Shown here one piece after another: positions 1 to 11,700 of a stretch of 64,000 nucleotides of DNA; position 1 is the first letter of the stretch, and each line of letters starts with the position of its first letter. The position numbers were made by a program, and so were the translations under genes. The notes beneath the pieces are model-generated. The model was not told the origin of the DNA. It searched no databases and worked only from the letters and a program-made list of their open reading frames with translations. This DNA comes from Rhizophagus clarus (Eukaryota; Glomeromycota; Glomeromycetes; Glomerales; Glomeraceae), in NCBI GenBank assembly GCA_015698045.1, contig BLAL01000197.1, positions 1,648,423 to 1,712,422 of the forward strand, in the 5' to 3' direction.

Positions 1-1735
1 TATTTTTTTTTATTTTTTTGTAGTGTTGCCGGACGAAAAGCACGACCGGACTTTTGGAATTAAGGTAAGGGAGGGGTTGGGGGAGGTGTTTCGTTGTTTT
101 TTTCTTTAATTAATTAAGTATTAACTTTTTTTTTTACTTTTTGTAGTGTTGCCAGACGAAAAGCACGACCAGACTTTTGGAATTAAGGTAAGGGAGGGTT
201 GGGGGAGGTGTTTCGTTGTTTTTTTTTAATTAATTAAGTATTAACCTTTTTTTTTATTTTTTTGTAGTGTTGCCGGACGAAAAGCATGACCGGACTTTTG
301 GAATTAAGGTAAGGGAGGGTGGGGGAAGTGTTTTTCGGTATTTTTTTTAACTAATTAATTGTTTTTTTTTTTATTTTTTTGTAGTGTTGCCGGACGAAAA
401 GCACGACCGGACTTTTGGAATTAAGGTAAGGGAGGGTGGGGGAAGTGTTTTTCGGTATTTTTTTTAACTAATTAATTGTTTTTTTTTTATTTTTTTGTAG
501 TGTTGCCGGACGAAAAGCACGACCGGACTTTTGGAATTAAGGTAAGGGAGGGTGGGGAAGTGTTTTTCGGTGTTTTTTTAACTATTTAATTAATTATTTT
601 TTTTTTATTTTTTTGTAGTGTTGCCGGACGAAAAGCACGACCGGACTTTTGGAATTAAGGTAAGGGAGGGGTTGGGGGAGGTGTTTCGTTGTTTTTTTCT
701 TTAATTAATTAAGTATTAACTTTTTTTTTTACTTTTTGTAGTGTTGCCAGACGAAAAGCACGACTGGTCTTTTGGAATTAAGGTAAGGGAGGGTTGGGGG
801 AGGTGTTTCGTTGTTTTTCTTAATTAATTAAGTATTAACCTTTTTTTTTATTTTTTTGTAGTGTTTCCGGACGAAAAGCATGACCGGACTTTTGGAATTA
901 AGGTAAGGGAGGGTGGGGGAAGTGTTTTTCGGTATTTTTTTTAACTAATTGTTTTTTTTTTTATTTTTTGTAGTGTTGCCAGATGAAAAGCACGACCGGA
1001 CTTTTGGAATTAAGGTAAGGGAGGGTGGGGAAGTGTTTTTCGGTGTTTTTTTTAACTATTTAATTAATTATTTTTTTTATTTTTTTGTAGTGTTGCCGGA
1101 CGAAATGCACGACCGGACTTTTGTAATTAAGGTAAGGGAGGGGTTGGGGGAGGTGTTTCGTTGTTTTTTTTTTTTTTAATTAATTAAGTATTAACTTTTT
1201 TTTTACTTTTTGTAGTGTTGCCAGACGAAAAGCACGACCAGACTTTTGGAATTAAGGTAAGGGAGGGTTGGGGGAGGTGTTTCGTTGTTTTTTTTTAATT
1301 AATTAAGTATTAACCTTTTTTTTTATTTTTTGTAGTGTTGCCGGACGAAAAGCATGACCGGACTTTTGGAATTAAGGTAAGGGAGGGTGGGGGAAGTGTT
1401 TTTCGGTATTTTTTTTAACTAATTAATTGTTTTTTTTTTATTTTTTTGTAGTGTTGCCAGACGAAAAGCACGACCGGACTTTTGGAATTAAGGTAAGGGA
1501 GGGTTGGGGGAGGTGTTTCGTTGTTTTTTTTTTAATTAATTAAGTATTGATTTTTTTTTTATTTTTTGTAGTGTTGCCGGACGAAAAGCACGACCGGACT
1601 TTTGGAATTAAGGTAAGGGAGGGTGGGTGAAGTGTTTTTCGGTATTTTTTTTAACAAATTAATTATTTTTTTTTTTATTTTTGTAGTGTTGCCGGGCGAA
1701 AAACACGACCGGACTTTTGGAATTAGGGTATTAAA
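1..1735 (+). repeat. Tandem array of 15 exon/intron-like units (about 120 bp)
   Basis: Fifteen copies of a 112-125 bp unit; conserved cores start at about 24, 147, 268, 385, 501, 619, 742, 862, 974, 1091, 1216, 1336, 1452, 1572 and 1687. Each unit has a T-rich tract ending in TTTTTGTAG, a conserved 41-nt block (TGTTGCCGGACG... to ...TTTTGGAATTAAG), then GTAAGGGAGG. The spacer holds TATTAAC or TTAACTAA just before the T tract. These are the acceptor, exon, donor and branch-point of a fungal intron about 77-80 nt long. Sub-variants recur in the order A-B-C-(D)-E, so higher-order duplication occurred. The last unit has lost its GTAAGG donor. The array runs off the window's left edge. A 41-nt block is not a multiple of 3, so joining all blocks does not keep one open frame. 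Confidence 0.9.
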
Positions 1736-2150
1736 ACCCGAAAAAGAATAATAAAAATAAATAAATTTGGTATAAAATACCGAAAAAAAGTGAAAAAATA
1801 AATAAAATAAAATAAATTTTGGTAAATACCGAGTAATTTAATTTACCGAAATTAGTATTTTTTAAAAATAAATCCACGTATATCTATTATAAACTCTACA
1901 CAAACATAATATCCCAAATTGACCGATCTACGCAAACTCAATTTGTAGGTTTAAAAAGTAATTTCATATAAACTCTACGCAAACCCGTATGTGAGTTATA
2001 TTGGTATTATTCGGGGTCCTGTAATTACCGTAAATATTATTGGTAGTTACTGCAACCACATGATGTCCAACCCTCCTTAAACACACTAAAGAAATACGTT
2101 TCGCAACATTTTTTTATTAATATTGCGTTGCAAAACGCATTTTTTTATTT
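1736..2150. other. AT-rich spacer, no gene seen
   Basis: AT-rich sequence with two related stretches containing 'aactctac(a/g)caaac' near 1890 and 1976. A short imperfect inverted motif built on CGTTTCGCAAC / GTTGCAAAACG lies near 2097-2143; similar motifs occur inside the MITE at 55.5-56.1 kb. No coding potential was recognised. Confidence 0.5.
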
Positions 2151-2152
2151 AA

Positions 2153-2390
2153 AATTCAACAAATCAAACCAAATCACAAATCTATTTGAATGAATTTGAT
2201 TTGATTTGAATTTGAATTTGATTTGAATCGAATCAAATTTAAATCAAATCAAATCAAATTCAAATCAAATTTCAAATCAGATTTGAATGGTTTGATTCAA
2301 ATCCAAATTCAAACTTTTCAGATTTGATTTGATCAAATCAAATTTCAAATCTAACCTGATTTGGTCTAATTTGATTTGTGCGGAACACTA
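2153..2390. repeat. AAATCAAAT / ATTTGATTTG simple repeat
   Basis: Dense alternation of AAATCAAATC and its complement GATTTGATTT, able to fold on itself. Ends near 'gatttgtgcgg'. Low-complexity expansion with no coding signal. Confidence 0.8.
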
Positions 2391-3080
2391 ACTATATGTA
2401 TTCTAATTTTTTCAAACCCCAGGTGTTGCAACTCCGGTGCTTGTATTAATATTATGAAAACTTTTGTTTAAAATAAAATATTTATTTCTTACTACTATGA
2501 TAGGCGAATATTACTGCAACTATTTACTCAGAATTGGAGGTGTCTGTGGGCGTACCTGCTGTCGGTCTGAAGGGTGCCATGAACATTGGAAAGCTAGCCG
2601 GGAAGCGTTTTCCTTAGTGTATGTGGCAAGCCGACTAGCTCTAAACCTGGTCTTTGTAGAAAACATGCTAGTGGATATTATGTAACCCAATATATTAATA
2701 GGTTTTGAGATAGAGCCTTGGGTACATATCAGGAAGTATAATAGTCCAACCTTCCTTGTATACATGCTCTGCTTCGCATCTTCGATGCTCCGCAGAGTTC
2801 TTAAACCTATTTTGTGTACATGCTCTGCTCTGCATCTTCGATGTTCCGCAAAGTTCCTGTATACACTATTTGATATAATTTTAAGGTGAGACTTAGCCAG
2901 GTGAATTTTTTTTTACACTTATGGGTGAGACTTTATCTTAGTGAATTTTTTTTTTTACACCTAACCCGAATTTTTTTCTTAATGCTTATTTGAAAGAATT
3001 GGCTCCAGAATGGCTTCCTGCATATTAAAAATAATGGTATACTAGAATATGGTTAATATCCTTTTAACTTTATTTTTGAA
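2391..3080. other. Intergenic; small ORFs not supported, 56-bp tandem duplication
   Basis: A slightly GC-richer patch (2520-2700) gives short ORFs on both strands, none with a recognisable domain. At about 2762-2872 a 56-bp segment containing 'atgctctgct...catcttcgatg' is present twice with a few differences. At 2885-2975 two related stretches contain 'gtgagactt' followed by 'gtgaatttttttt' and 'acac(c/t)ta'. Confidence 0.4.
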
Positions 3081-3083
3081 TAC

Positions 3084-3124
3084 AAAAAATTTACACCTAA
3101 GACAAGCTTAGGTGTAAATTTTTT
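3084..3124. repeat. Perfect 18-bp inverted repeat (hairpin)
   Basis: Left arm 3084-3101 contains TTTACACCTAAG; right arm 3107-3124 is its exact reverse complement; the loop is ACAAG. The arm motif ACACCTAA also occurs near 2970-2985, so this may be one end of a small foldback element. Confidence 0.85.
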
Positions 3125-3207
3125 ATTTTGTTTACGCACATAAATCAGCTTTAGAATTAATTCTAGGATAACATAAAATCTGATATGCAAATTATGCTTG
3201 ACAGGTC

Positions 3208-3254
3208 GAACGCTGAACACACTCGAACACTTCAGTCCTCGGTGTTCAGCGTTC
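3208..3254. repeat. 13-bp inverted repeat, 21-nt loop
   Basis: GAACGCTGAACAC at 3208-3220 is exactly complementary to GTGTTCAGCGTTC at 3242-3254. It lies in AT-rich DNA with no gene beside it. Confidence 0.8.
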
Positions 3255-3719
3255 TCCTAAGGGGCAAGCAATATGGCATACTTTTTTCGTTATATTATTT
3301 GAGATTAAAATTGGGCCAGCGCGTTAACAAAGATGGTTATCTCCTTTAACTTGAAAACTAAAAATTTGGATAAGAAGATATGTTAACAGGATTTGAGCTC
3401 CAGCCTGATTTAAAACTTAAATTCAATATCATATTTCAATATATTTCCTGGTCTTGAGAACAAATTTGGGGTTAAAAAAAGATTACATAAATTTCATATA
3501 TTGGGAAAGTAGCCAGGTGGATGCTACACATCTGTATACCTATACAGTGAAATCTGTCCCAGAACCCCCATTTTGTTCTATATATTACATATATGAAATA
3601 TTGATGAACAGATCCTAAAAATTATAATAAAACTATTTTAGTAAGTTCATATTTTCAGTAATTTAATTATAAAATATTATTATAATTTTATTTTTTCTTA
3701 ATCAAGAGAGAATAAAATT
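3255..3719. other. AT-rich spacer, no gene seen
   Basis: No long ORF, no recognisable domain and no clear repeat. It should hold the left terminus of the Harbinger element that follows, but no GGCCTGTTC-like end was found. Confidence 0.4.
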
Positions 3720-4519
3720 TTATATAATGAGAGTGAGAATTTTCCACCTGAAAGAAATGTTACTAAACAACTTAGAGATGATACTAACCAAGATCAAGAT
3801 ATTGATGAAAGATCTGAAGGTTGAAAAGATAGTGAAATTAAAATCTTACTTGATTATTTTCAAGAAAATTTCTCATCTTGATCCAAAGGAAATAAAACTA
3901 AGTTTTATAATGATGTAGCAAGAAATATTTTACCAAATAAAGAACCAATTGCAATAAAAAGTAAAATTTTGTTTCTTTAGTTCTTTATTTTTGTTTTTTG
4001 TTTAAATTATTAACCTTTTAATTATTTATTTTAAGGTAAACTTGCATAATTAATAAAGAAATACAAAACTATTAAAAAGCATAATAATCAATCTGGTGTA
4101 GAACGAAAGAACTGGTATTGGTATAATACGTTAGATTTGATTTTTGGTACATGTAAAAACATAGCTCCTTCATTTTTAGCAAATAAATCAATAAGTGATA
4201 AAATTGATGATACTGACGGAAGAGAAAAATGAAGTTAAAAAGGTAGGAAATAAAAAATAAAAGGTTAAAAATAATATTGAAGTTATGGTAATAGCAATTG
4301 TTGAAATGAATCAAACATGAGAAAAAATTTGGGAAAAAAAATATCAATTGAAATAGAAAAAATGAATAAAAATTTTGAATTAAAAATGAAAAAAATAGGA
4401 GCTGAAAAAGAAAGGTGAACATATGAATGTGAGAAAGAAGAGAAAGAAAGAGAGAGAATGAAAATAAAATTTGAATTAAAAATGAAAGAATTAGAATTAA
4501 TATATCAAAGAAGAAATTA
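3720..4519 (+). pseudogene. PIF/Harbinger second ORF, Myb/SANT-like, decayed
   Basis: Conceptual translation gives a Myb/SANT-like stretch (DSEIKILLDYFQEN ... KFYNDVARNILP), then NWYWYNTLDLIFG, then a charged helical C-terminus rich in E, K and R ending at about 4519. The frame is broken by stops and by at least one shift near 4230. An intron-like gap with 'ttttaag' before the second block lies at about 3975-4035. Four in-frame TGA codons (3822, 3879, 4318, 4416) fall where the sequence looks as if it had tryptophan, e.g. at the start of the Myb domain. PIF/Harbinger elements are known to carry a Myb-like protein besides the transposase, and the transposase lies just downstream in convergent orientation, which supports the call. 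Not functional as it stands. Confidence 0.6.
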
Positions 4520-4719
4520 ATGTTGTATTAATTTTTAGTTTTATAGTTTTGAAATTTTAGTTTATTATTTTTTAGTCTTATAATTTTTAATTTAATAATC
4601 TTAATCTTATAATATTAATTTAGTTTTCTAATAATCGTTAATTTTGGTTTAACAAATAACAAATTTCTTTTATTTGAATCTTTAAAATAATCAAATTAAT
4701 TGATTTATAATTTGATCTT

Positions 4720-5857
4720 TTTTATTTCTCCTTCTTTTTTTAAATTGCTTTCATTTAAATTACTTAAATTATTTTCATCATCATCGTCACTTTCACTATC
4801 ATCACTATTATTATCATTTTCATCTAATTCATTTTAACTATCATTATTTGTTTCTAGAAAATTATGCAAAATTATACAACATTTAGTTAAATTAGCTACA
4901 GTAGATATTTTTTTAACAAATAGTCCTTTTAAACAACTAAATCTATTTTTAAGTTTACCAAAAGCATTTTCTATGACAACACAATGTAAGGAATGAGTAA
5001 CATTAAAATGAGTTTGCAAATTAGTTACAGAATTATTAAAGGGCTTAATAAGAAAACTAAATAAAGGATATGCTGAATCTTCAAGTAAATAATCCCATCC
5101 TTTTATAAGTATTCTATAGTTTTAATAAAAATATGAATTTTAATACACTTTTGCATCATGTACTGACATTAACCATCCTATCTCATAATCAATAAAGATT
5201 CCATTATAATCAACAATACCTTGACATCGAATTGAATATTTTTTTTCACAAATTTCAAGTTGTTTTAAAGAAGCAGTTTCTAGTATTATATGAGTCCTAT
5301 CAATAGCATTAATAATATTATTAAATTCTCTAATATTTCTAAATCCTATATAAACTTTTTTTCGTAATTCTTTTGTGGGCTATATGATTAATGAACTTTT
5401 TAATGAAAAAATAGTTGACATAACTTTTTTGCAAAATAAATAAACAGTACTTTCTGAAATATCAAATCTTGAACATATACTAAAAATTTCATCTTTTGAA
5501 TCTACTCTATGTAAAAAAAATGGCCAGTTGTAATTCAACTGAAGCTTGTTGTTTATTGCCAGTTGATTGAAAAATTGAATATGTTCCAATTTTTGTTGCA
5601 AGATTTTGAAAACTTTGAGAATCCATTCTCATGATTTTTTTAAACCTAATATCATCATATTTAGGAAGAATAGAATGCCACCATTCTTGAGATTTGGCTA
5701 TGTTGTATTTACGTGATTCTAAATAATAAGAATCTAATAAAGAATATAATCTAAGACTAATTAATTTACTTTCTTTAGCTTCAAATTGTTCTTCAAAATT
5801 GTTAGATTCATTATTAGAATCCTCAAAAATCTGACTTGATTTAATAAAATTTATCAT
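4720..5857 (-). pseudogene. PIF/Harbinger DDE transposase (HARBI1-like), decayed
   Basis: Reading leftward from 5857 the pieces give, in order: RMDSQSFQNLATKIG, a helix-turn-helix-like segment (SRFDISESTVYLFCKKV), IxPTKELRKKVYIGF, INAIDRTHIILE, SIRCQGIVDYNGIF, GWLMSVHDAKVY, GWDYLLEDSAYPL and ENAFGKLKNRFSCLKGL, then an acidic tail. That is the order of a Harbinger DDE_Tnp_4 transposase; likely catalytic acidic residues are in AIDRTH, HDAKVY/DSAYP and ENAFG. Stops: TAG at 5380-5382 where the family usually has Trp before Pro, TAA after DAKVY and again after SYFY, and TAA near 4833. One overlap of frames near 5510-5600 marks a shift. Upstream DNA ends at 6076 in GGCC followed by TAA, matching a Harbinger terminus (GGCCTGTTCA on the minus strand) and 3-bp target. 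Confidence 0.8.
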
Positions 5858-6150
5858 TAATAAATTTTCAATATCTTTTTAGTATGATATTTGTAAGTAA
5901 AAAATTTTTTTAAATATAAAAATTTTCATTTGTCAAATATACAAATCAAATAGGTTGATCAAAAATAATCTGATCAAAATGAGAAATCAGTATGCTCAAT
6001 TCTGATTTTAATCACATGTTCAGATTGATCAACAGATTTTATGATCAAAAATCTAATGATCAGAATTGAACAGGCCTAATAACTTTCTAATAGTAGATAA
6101 TTGAAAGTAGTATTAGTAAATAATTAGCTATTAAAAACGTAAAATAAAAC

Positions 6151-6560
6151 TACATCAGGAAATTTTATAGTGCGAAAAGTTGCGCAAGATTACGCATCAT
6201 AATATTTCGTAAGTTTCCAGACCCGCCGCAAGTTTGCGGAAGAGTAATATTTTGTAACTTTTTAAAATATTTCGAAATATTATGATATGCAAAGTTTCGT
6301 AATTTTACAGTTCGTAATATTCCGTAATTTTACGCATTCGCAATATTTCATAATTTTACATAATATTTCGTAAGTTTCCAGACCCGCCGCAAGTTTGCGT
6401 AAGCGTAATATTTTGTAACTTTTCAAAATATTTCGAAATATTACGATATACGTAATTTTACGGTTCGTAATATTGTGTAATTTTATTGCGTAATATTTCG
6501 CAACTTTTTAAAATATTTTGACGATTCGTAATTTTACATAAATATTTTGTAATGTTTCAA
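6151..6560. repeat. Repeat with ACATCAGGAAATTTTATAG end, CGTAATATT-rich
   Basis: Begins ACATCAGGAAATTTTATAG then TGCGAAAA. Interior is a mosaic of 'taatatttcgtaagtttccag' and 'cgtaattttacg'; a segment with 'gacccgccgcaagtttgcg' occurs twice (about 6218 and 6380). The same terminal motif, reversed, closes the 50-bp satellite at 26377, so the two belong to one repeat family. Confidence 0.7.
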
Positions 6561-6589
6561 AATTCATTTTTGTACTATAAGTTTATATA

Positions 6590-7480
6590 ATGTATATTTT
6601 ATTAGATATAATATGAATTAAATTATAAAAAATTACAAGTATTTATTACTATATACAGAATATATAAAAGTAAAAAAAGAAAGAGTAACGATACAATTAG
6701 ATGTAAAAAGAAGAGAAACAGCTATAGTAACGTTGGTATTAGATATAAAGATAAAAGAAATATTGTTAGTATTGTTAGTGTTATTAATATAGAGTAAAAA
6801 AAGTTAAAGAAACAGTAGAAACATGGATATTATTGTTAGTATTAAAGTACAAGTAAAAGAAAAAAAGGAAACGTAGATAATATTGTTAGTATTACGATAT
6901 AAAGTAACAATTAGGGTAAAAAACGCGTTAGTATTAAAACAATTAGTATTGATAAACAAATATTTCTATACCTGCAAAGAATAAACTAAAAATAAAAGAA
7001 AGAGGAAAAATAAACATGTTGTTGGTATTAAGTAAAAGGAGTAAAAAAAACATAATTAGTATTGTTAGTATCGTTAGTATTGAAGTAAAAGTAAAAAGGA
7101 ATAAAGGAAATATGGATATTATTGTTAGTATTATGACACAAAGTAACAGAGGTAAAAAGAAAACGAAAATAATTAGTATTAATAAACAAATATTTCTATA
7201 TCTGCAAAGAATAAACTAAAAATAAAAGAAAGGGGAGACAAAATAAAAAATAAACATGTTGTTAGTATTAAGTAAAAGGAGTAAAAAAAACATAATTAGT
7301 ATTATTAGTATCGATCGTTAGTATTAAAGTACAAGTAAAAAAAAATAAAGGAAACATGTATATTATTGTCAGTATTACGATACAAAGTAAAAAAGAAGTA
7401 AAAAATAATGAAATAATTATTATTAATAAACAAATATTTCTATACCTGCAAAGTAATAAATTATGAAATATATGTAAATA
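6590..7480. repeat. Three tandem copies of a 230-245 bp AT-rich unit
   Basis: The motif 'ataaacaaatatttctata' recurs at about 6952, 7182 and 7426. Each is preceded by purine-rich 'aaagtaacaa...gtaaaaa' and runs of 'attgttagtatt'. Internal 'gttagtatt' repeats every 10-30 bases. Small ORFs here are low-complexity and not credible. Confidence 0.75.
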
Positions 7481-8297
7481 TTCTGTATATAATTAAAAAA
7501 TATTGAACAAAAGGATAAAGAAATAATAAAAAGAAGAGAAAAATATTGAACAAAAAAATAAAGAAATAAAGAGACAAAAAATAAATAAAACAAAAAACGC
7601 GTGCAGATTAAATCACATGCAAGGATCAGCCTAATTTTGATTGGCCAGAAAATACAATACTGTATGCACAATCATATCATGCAGATTATAATTATCAACA
7701 ACGCGGGTGTGACATAAATAAATCGTGACTGAAACTTGTGTTCAATTTGTGTTCAATTTGTGTTGATAATTCTGGTAAAAAATTATTAATTTTAGCCAAA
7801 TTTCGTTAAATTTGTTAAATTTGTGTTGAATTTGTGTTGAATTTGTGTTGCGTAATTTTTTATTTATCACAAGGGGATGATATTTAGTAATTGCATGTAC
7901 GATGTACAAGATTTTTTTTTATGATTTTTTTAAGAAATGTACGCAAAATATTTAATCAGAATATAATTATTTTTAATTAAATTGATTAAAAAAAATTAAT
8001 TTTTTTAAGAAATGTATGCGAAATATTTAAAATTCAATAGAATGTGCTAATAATAAATTGTTTTATTTTTAAATATGATATATTGATATTTATATTTAAA
8101 ACAATTAAACATGTACATGATTTAATTAATATGTTTAATGATGAAAAGTGTAATAAATTAAATTTTAATTGAAACGAGAAATAAAATCAAACCAAAGAGG
8201 TATTGTTCAAATTTTATTTAAAGTGACATTTTACGACTTTCTTTCAAATTTTTACTCATCCCAAAATCAAATTATAAAAATCAAATCTAAACTAATA
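7481..8297. other. AT-rich spacer with ATTTGTGTT microrepeat
   Basis: No gene seen. At 7737-7850 the word TTGTGTT(C/G)AA recurs several times. The rest is A/T-rich up to the start of the Myb-like exon. Confidence 0.4.
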
Positions 8298-8490
8298 ATG
8301 CCTCTCCACACACGTTCACGTCGTTCCCACTATAACATCCATTAGAACTGGGCTATGATGGATGAACTTGTTGACATACGCCGAGACAGAAACCGTGCCT
8401 ACCACAATATTAATGGTAGAAGCCGCTATGATTTTTGGGACTCTGTTGCCAATAGGTTCATATGACTAATATCTATAATTTCTTTAAGAA

Positions 8491-8505
8491 AGAATTTAAA
8501 TTCAA
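8491..8505. repeat. LINE target duplication, copy 1
   Basis: AGAATTTAAATTCAA, identical at 16672-16686 and 24841-24855. It contains the perfect 12-bp palindrome GAATTTAAATTC. Confidence 0.85.
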
Positions 8506-8762
8506 GGGCAAACGCGGCATAGTAGCCAATATTTTTATTAATTATTATTAAATCGATACAATTCATAAAACATAAAAAGAAAACAAGATAAAATAAAACT
8601 AACTAAAAATAAAACTATATAGTCTCCTAAGTAAAAATAAAGTAATAAAATTAATCTAAAAGAAAAATCGCATTACACTAAATTTCCCTAGATCTTCCTC
8701 CTTGATATATTCCAACCAAAGTAGAAGCAACTATGCTAACATAATAACGGATAACACGCCCA

Positions 8763-11700
8763 CTATAAAAATCGACATCCCATCCTGCAAAAGCTGTTAT
8801 TAAGTAGCACCGTTAGACGACCCATAAAACCCGACAAATGTTTATACCACGGCAAACCTTGAATCATCGAGTTCTTGATCCAATCAACTTCGGAGTTACG
8901 TGAAGTTACGAAATGGGTCGGAGGAGGTAAAGAAGAGAAAGGCACATACGAAGTGGCAGGCAAATTAGATGGCCGAGGAGTAGTTTTCAATTTAAGGGTA
9001 ATGTTCATCACGTCTTCCCATTTACTTTTGTCATAAGTATGCGGATTCCAGATGCGTGTCCTAAGCTTCTGGATGAAATTATTATGTATCGCAGCTATGA
9101 CCTTCATAGCGGACGGCCTGGGAATAGATAAATCAACAAATAGGTCAATAAACATGGCAGGTAAACAACCCTGGATGAGCGCGTAAGAGGACCAGTTAGA
9201 AGAAGAAATGGTCCAACAAGAAAGAGAAGAGAATTTCTGGAGCATGGATGTAGGATCCTGAGCAGCCAATTCACTGGCTTCACGAAGCTTAGAGAATAAA
9301 TGATTTTGATAGGATTGTAAAATTTGATGCATGACAGATCGTCGTTTAGGGCAGAGGATCAAGTGCATCAAGTCTTCCATGCGATCACGGCATGAACGGC
9401 ATGTGAGAAGGTCGATATAGAGATCAGAGCGGGTGATTTTCAACTTTTCCAGGAGAGGCAACTCATCGAGGAAGAGTTTAAACTTGAAAGTGTAATGTCG
9501 CGTAGTGTGAGAAGCCTGGAAGAAAGCATCATGAGCCGGGGAGAAATTAAGAGTAAACCAGGTAAGTTCCCAGTCAACTACATAGTCGTCTTTGTCATAC
9601 AGACAATATACAAATTGAAAACGTTTGAGAGATAAAAGATCTTTCAAAAAAGTGGCCTGGAAATGGAGCTTGAAGAGCCGCCTGGGATTAGACTCACAAA
9701 CCACATTGTCATACACAAGGCAGACGGGATGCGTGGAAGTGTAAGCGTCCACAGGCAAAAGAGGAGCCATATCGGAGTGATGAGCAGAATTTGCAAGAGA
9801 ATCAGCAAATTCGTTCCAGTAGTTACCATCATGACCTTTGACCTTGACAGGAGAGACCGTGAGACATTTGGTATGAATGAAGCGCTCAATAGAAGCCCAC
9901 AGCTCGAAGTTGGTAGTCTTGTAAAATGAACGACTATTAGAAGAGGAAGAAGATGCACACAGTCTCAAACCATCAATGGCAGCTTGGGAGTTCGTGTAAA
10001 TAGTAACAGTAGAGTCAGCTGGGGTGACGCTTAAAGCAGCGTAAATAGCAGCAGCTTCAGCTCTGGTAGAAGAGGGCCAGTTCCATATAGTGCCATGCGT
10101 ATATGTAGCAACAGAATTAAGATATCCAGCATCGGGAATTAGTTGGACCCAAGACCAACCCATCAAGACTTCAGGTGTTCCAAGGTTAATCAAAGAACCA
10201 TCGGTATAATAACGATAATGAGATTCTGACGGGAGAGGCACCGGTGAAAAAAGTAAAAATTGATCGTCCACAAGAGGAGCCACAATAGGATCATCCTCAA
10301 CTACAAAAGAAGAAGAAGAGAAATCTGGCAAAAGATTAAGGCGCCGATAATAAGGAATTACCGTGATACTAAGATCGGCCCAAGTATAAGGGGAAAGGAC
10401 TTCTGAAGTAGATTGACGAATACGTTCACAATTTGTAGGCAAAATCATAGATCGTAACAAAGAAATTTTAAAGGTGCAGCGAGGCTGAACGGCAGTATAT
10501 TTATTAGCCGAAGGGAACAGAACATGCGTGTCACAGCCTGGACACGGATGAAGACGGATAACATCACCAGGAGAAGAGAGACAATCAGATATCCAATGAA
10601 CGATCACACAGGTATTTTTCTTGGGTTGGACGCTAAGCTGTTTGCCGAAGAGAGGAGCACCGTTGCCATTAAGCGTGACTAACCAGTGCTGATTCTTTTG
10701 CGTTGTAGTAGCACCAGGAAGTAAGACAATAGAAGAGGTAACAGAAGAAGGGCATACATAATGATCAAACAACTGATCATGAGAGCCGGAAAGGGTGGTA
10801 TTGGTCTTGATGTCCAAATACCATTTATGAGGGAAAGAACGGCCACGCTTATCCTCAAGTTGGGCAATATAGGCAGTCCGATATGCAGTCCAGGAAATGA
10901 GATGAGAGCCAGATGGCGCAATTAATTGCGATAAATAATAAAGGTGACGTTTCCGAAGGAATTTGAGGCAAGCTTTAAAAACATGCGGGCTCATACACGA
11001 GTATAAAGGGGTATGGCCAGGAAGAGTATGGTCTAGAAACGCTGAAGAGAATTGGGTATGTTGCAAGCGGAAGGGGGTAGAAACCATGGAAGCAATAGTG
11101 CACGCGATATAATCACACTTAAAAATATTCATGTTGGACCATAAGGACCAATCATCTACCATCAAAGGGGAAATGGGAATCAAAAACCTAAATTGTATCA
11201 ACATTAATCTATAAATAAATAAACGCTGAATAAGAGGTGTAGAAGAGTTAGCCATCAAGAATAAATTATTAACATGACATTGTATCAAATGAGAAGATAA
11301 ATTAATCAGTCCCAAAGCCTGGGAAAGATAAAGTATAGGGTTGGGGAGAGAACGGGAAAAATTAGCCTTATGTTTGAAAAGTGATCGTATGGATCGTGTA
11401 GCAGCATAACAATCTGACGCTGAAAGGTGGGTAACTTGCATATGGTACTCGAGTTTAGGAATGAGCACCGAGTTATAGAGGTAAACCACTTGTTTAGCGG
11501 AGAGCTTGGTCGGGCGAAGAGTGGCGGCGAAGGAATTACATTCACTGGCGATTTGTTTTTTAACAAAATCGCGAGAGCCTTTGATATTAAACCATACCCC
11601 TAAAAAACGAAAGGAAGAAGTAATAGAAAGAGGAGTAACAGAAATAGAAGGAATATCGTTCAAAGACGATAAAGACAGGTGAAATTTCACAGGGAGAATA

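Larger units (their letters stand above)
3720..6076. mobile_element. PIF/Harbinger element remnant
   Basis: Contains the convergent Myb-like ORF and the DDE transposase. The right end reads ...ATTGAACAGGCC then TAA (6077-6079), consistent with a Harbinger TIR beginning GGCCTGTTCA and a TWA-type target. The region before it (5950-6070) carries several GATCA-rich subterminal motifs. No matching left end was found, so the left boundary is only that of the ORF. Confidence 0.6.

Noticed and set aside
949..1179. 76-aa ORF across two repeat units
   Set aside because: It reads through intron-like T-rich spacer and exists only because two units happen to be in phase; other units do not keep it.
2464..2765. 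Overlapping 73- and 81-aa ORFs on both strands
   Set aside because: No domain, no splice context; opposite-strand overlap typical of chance in a GC-richer patch.
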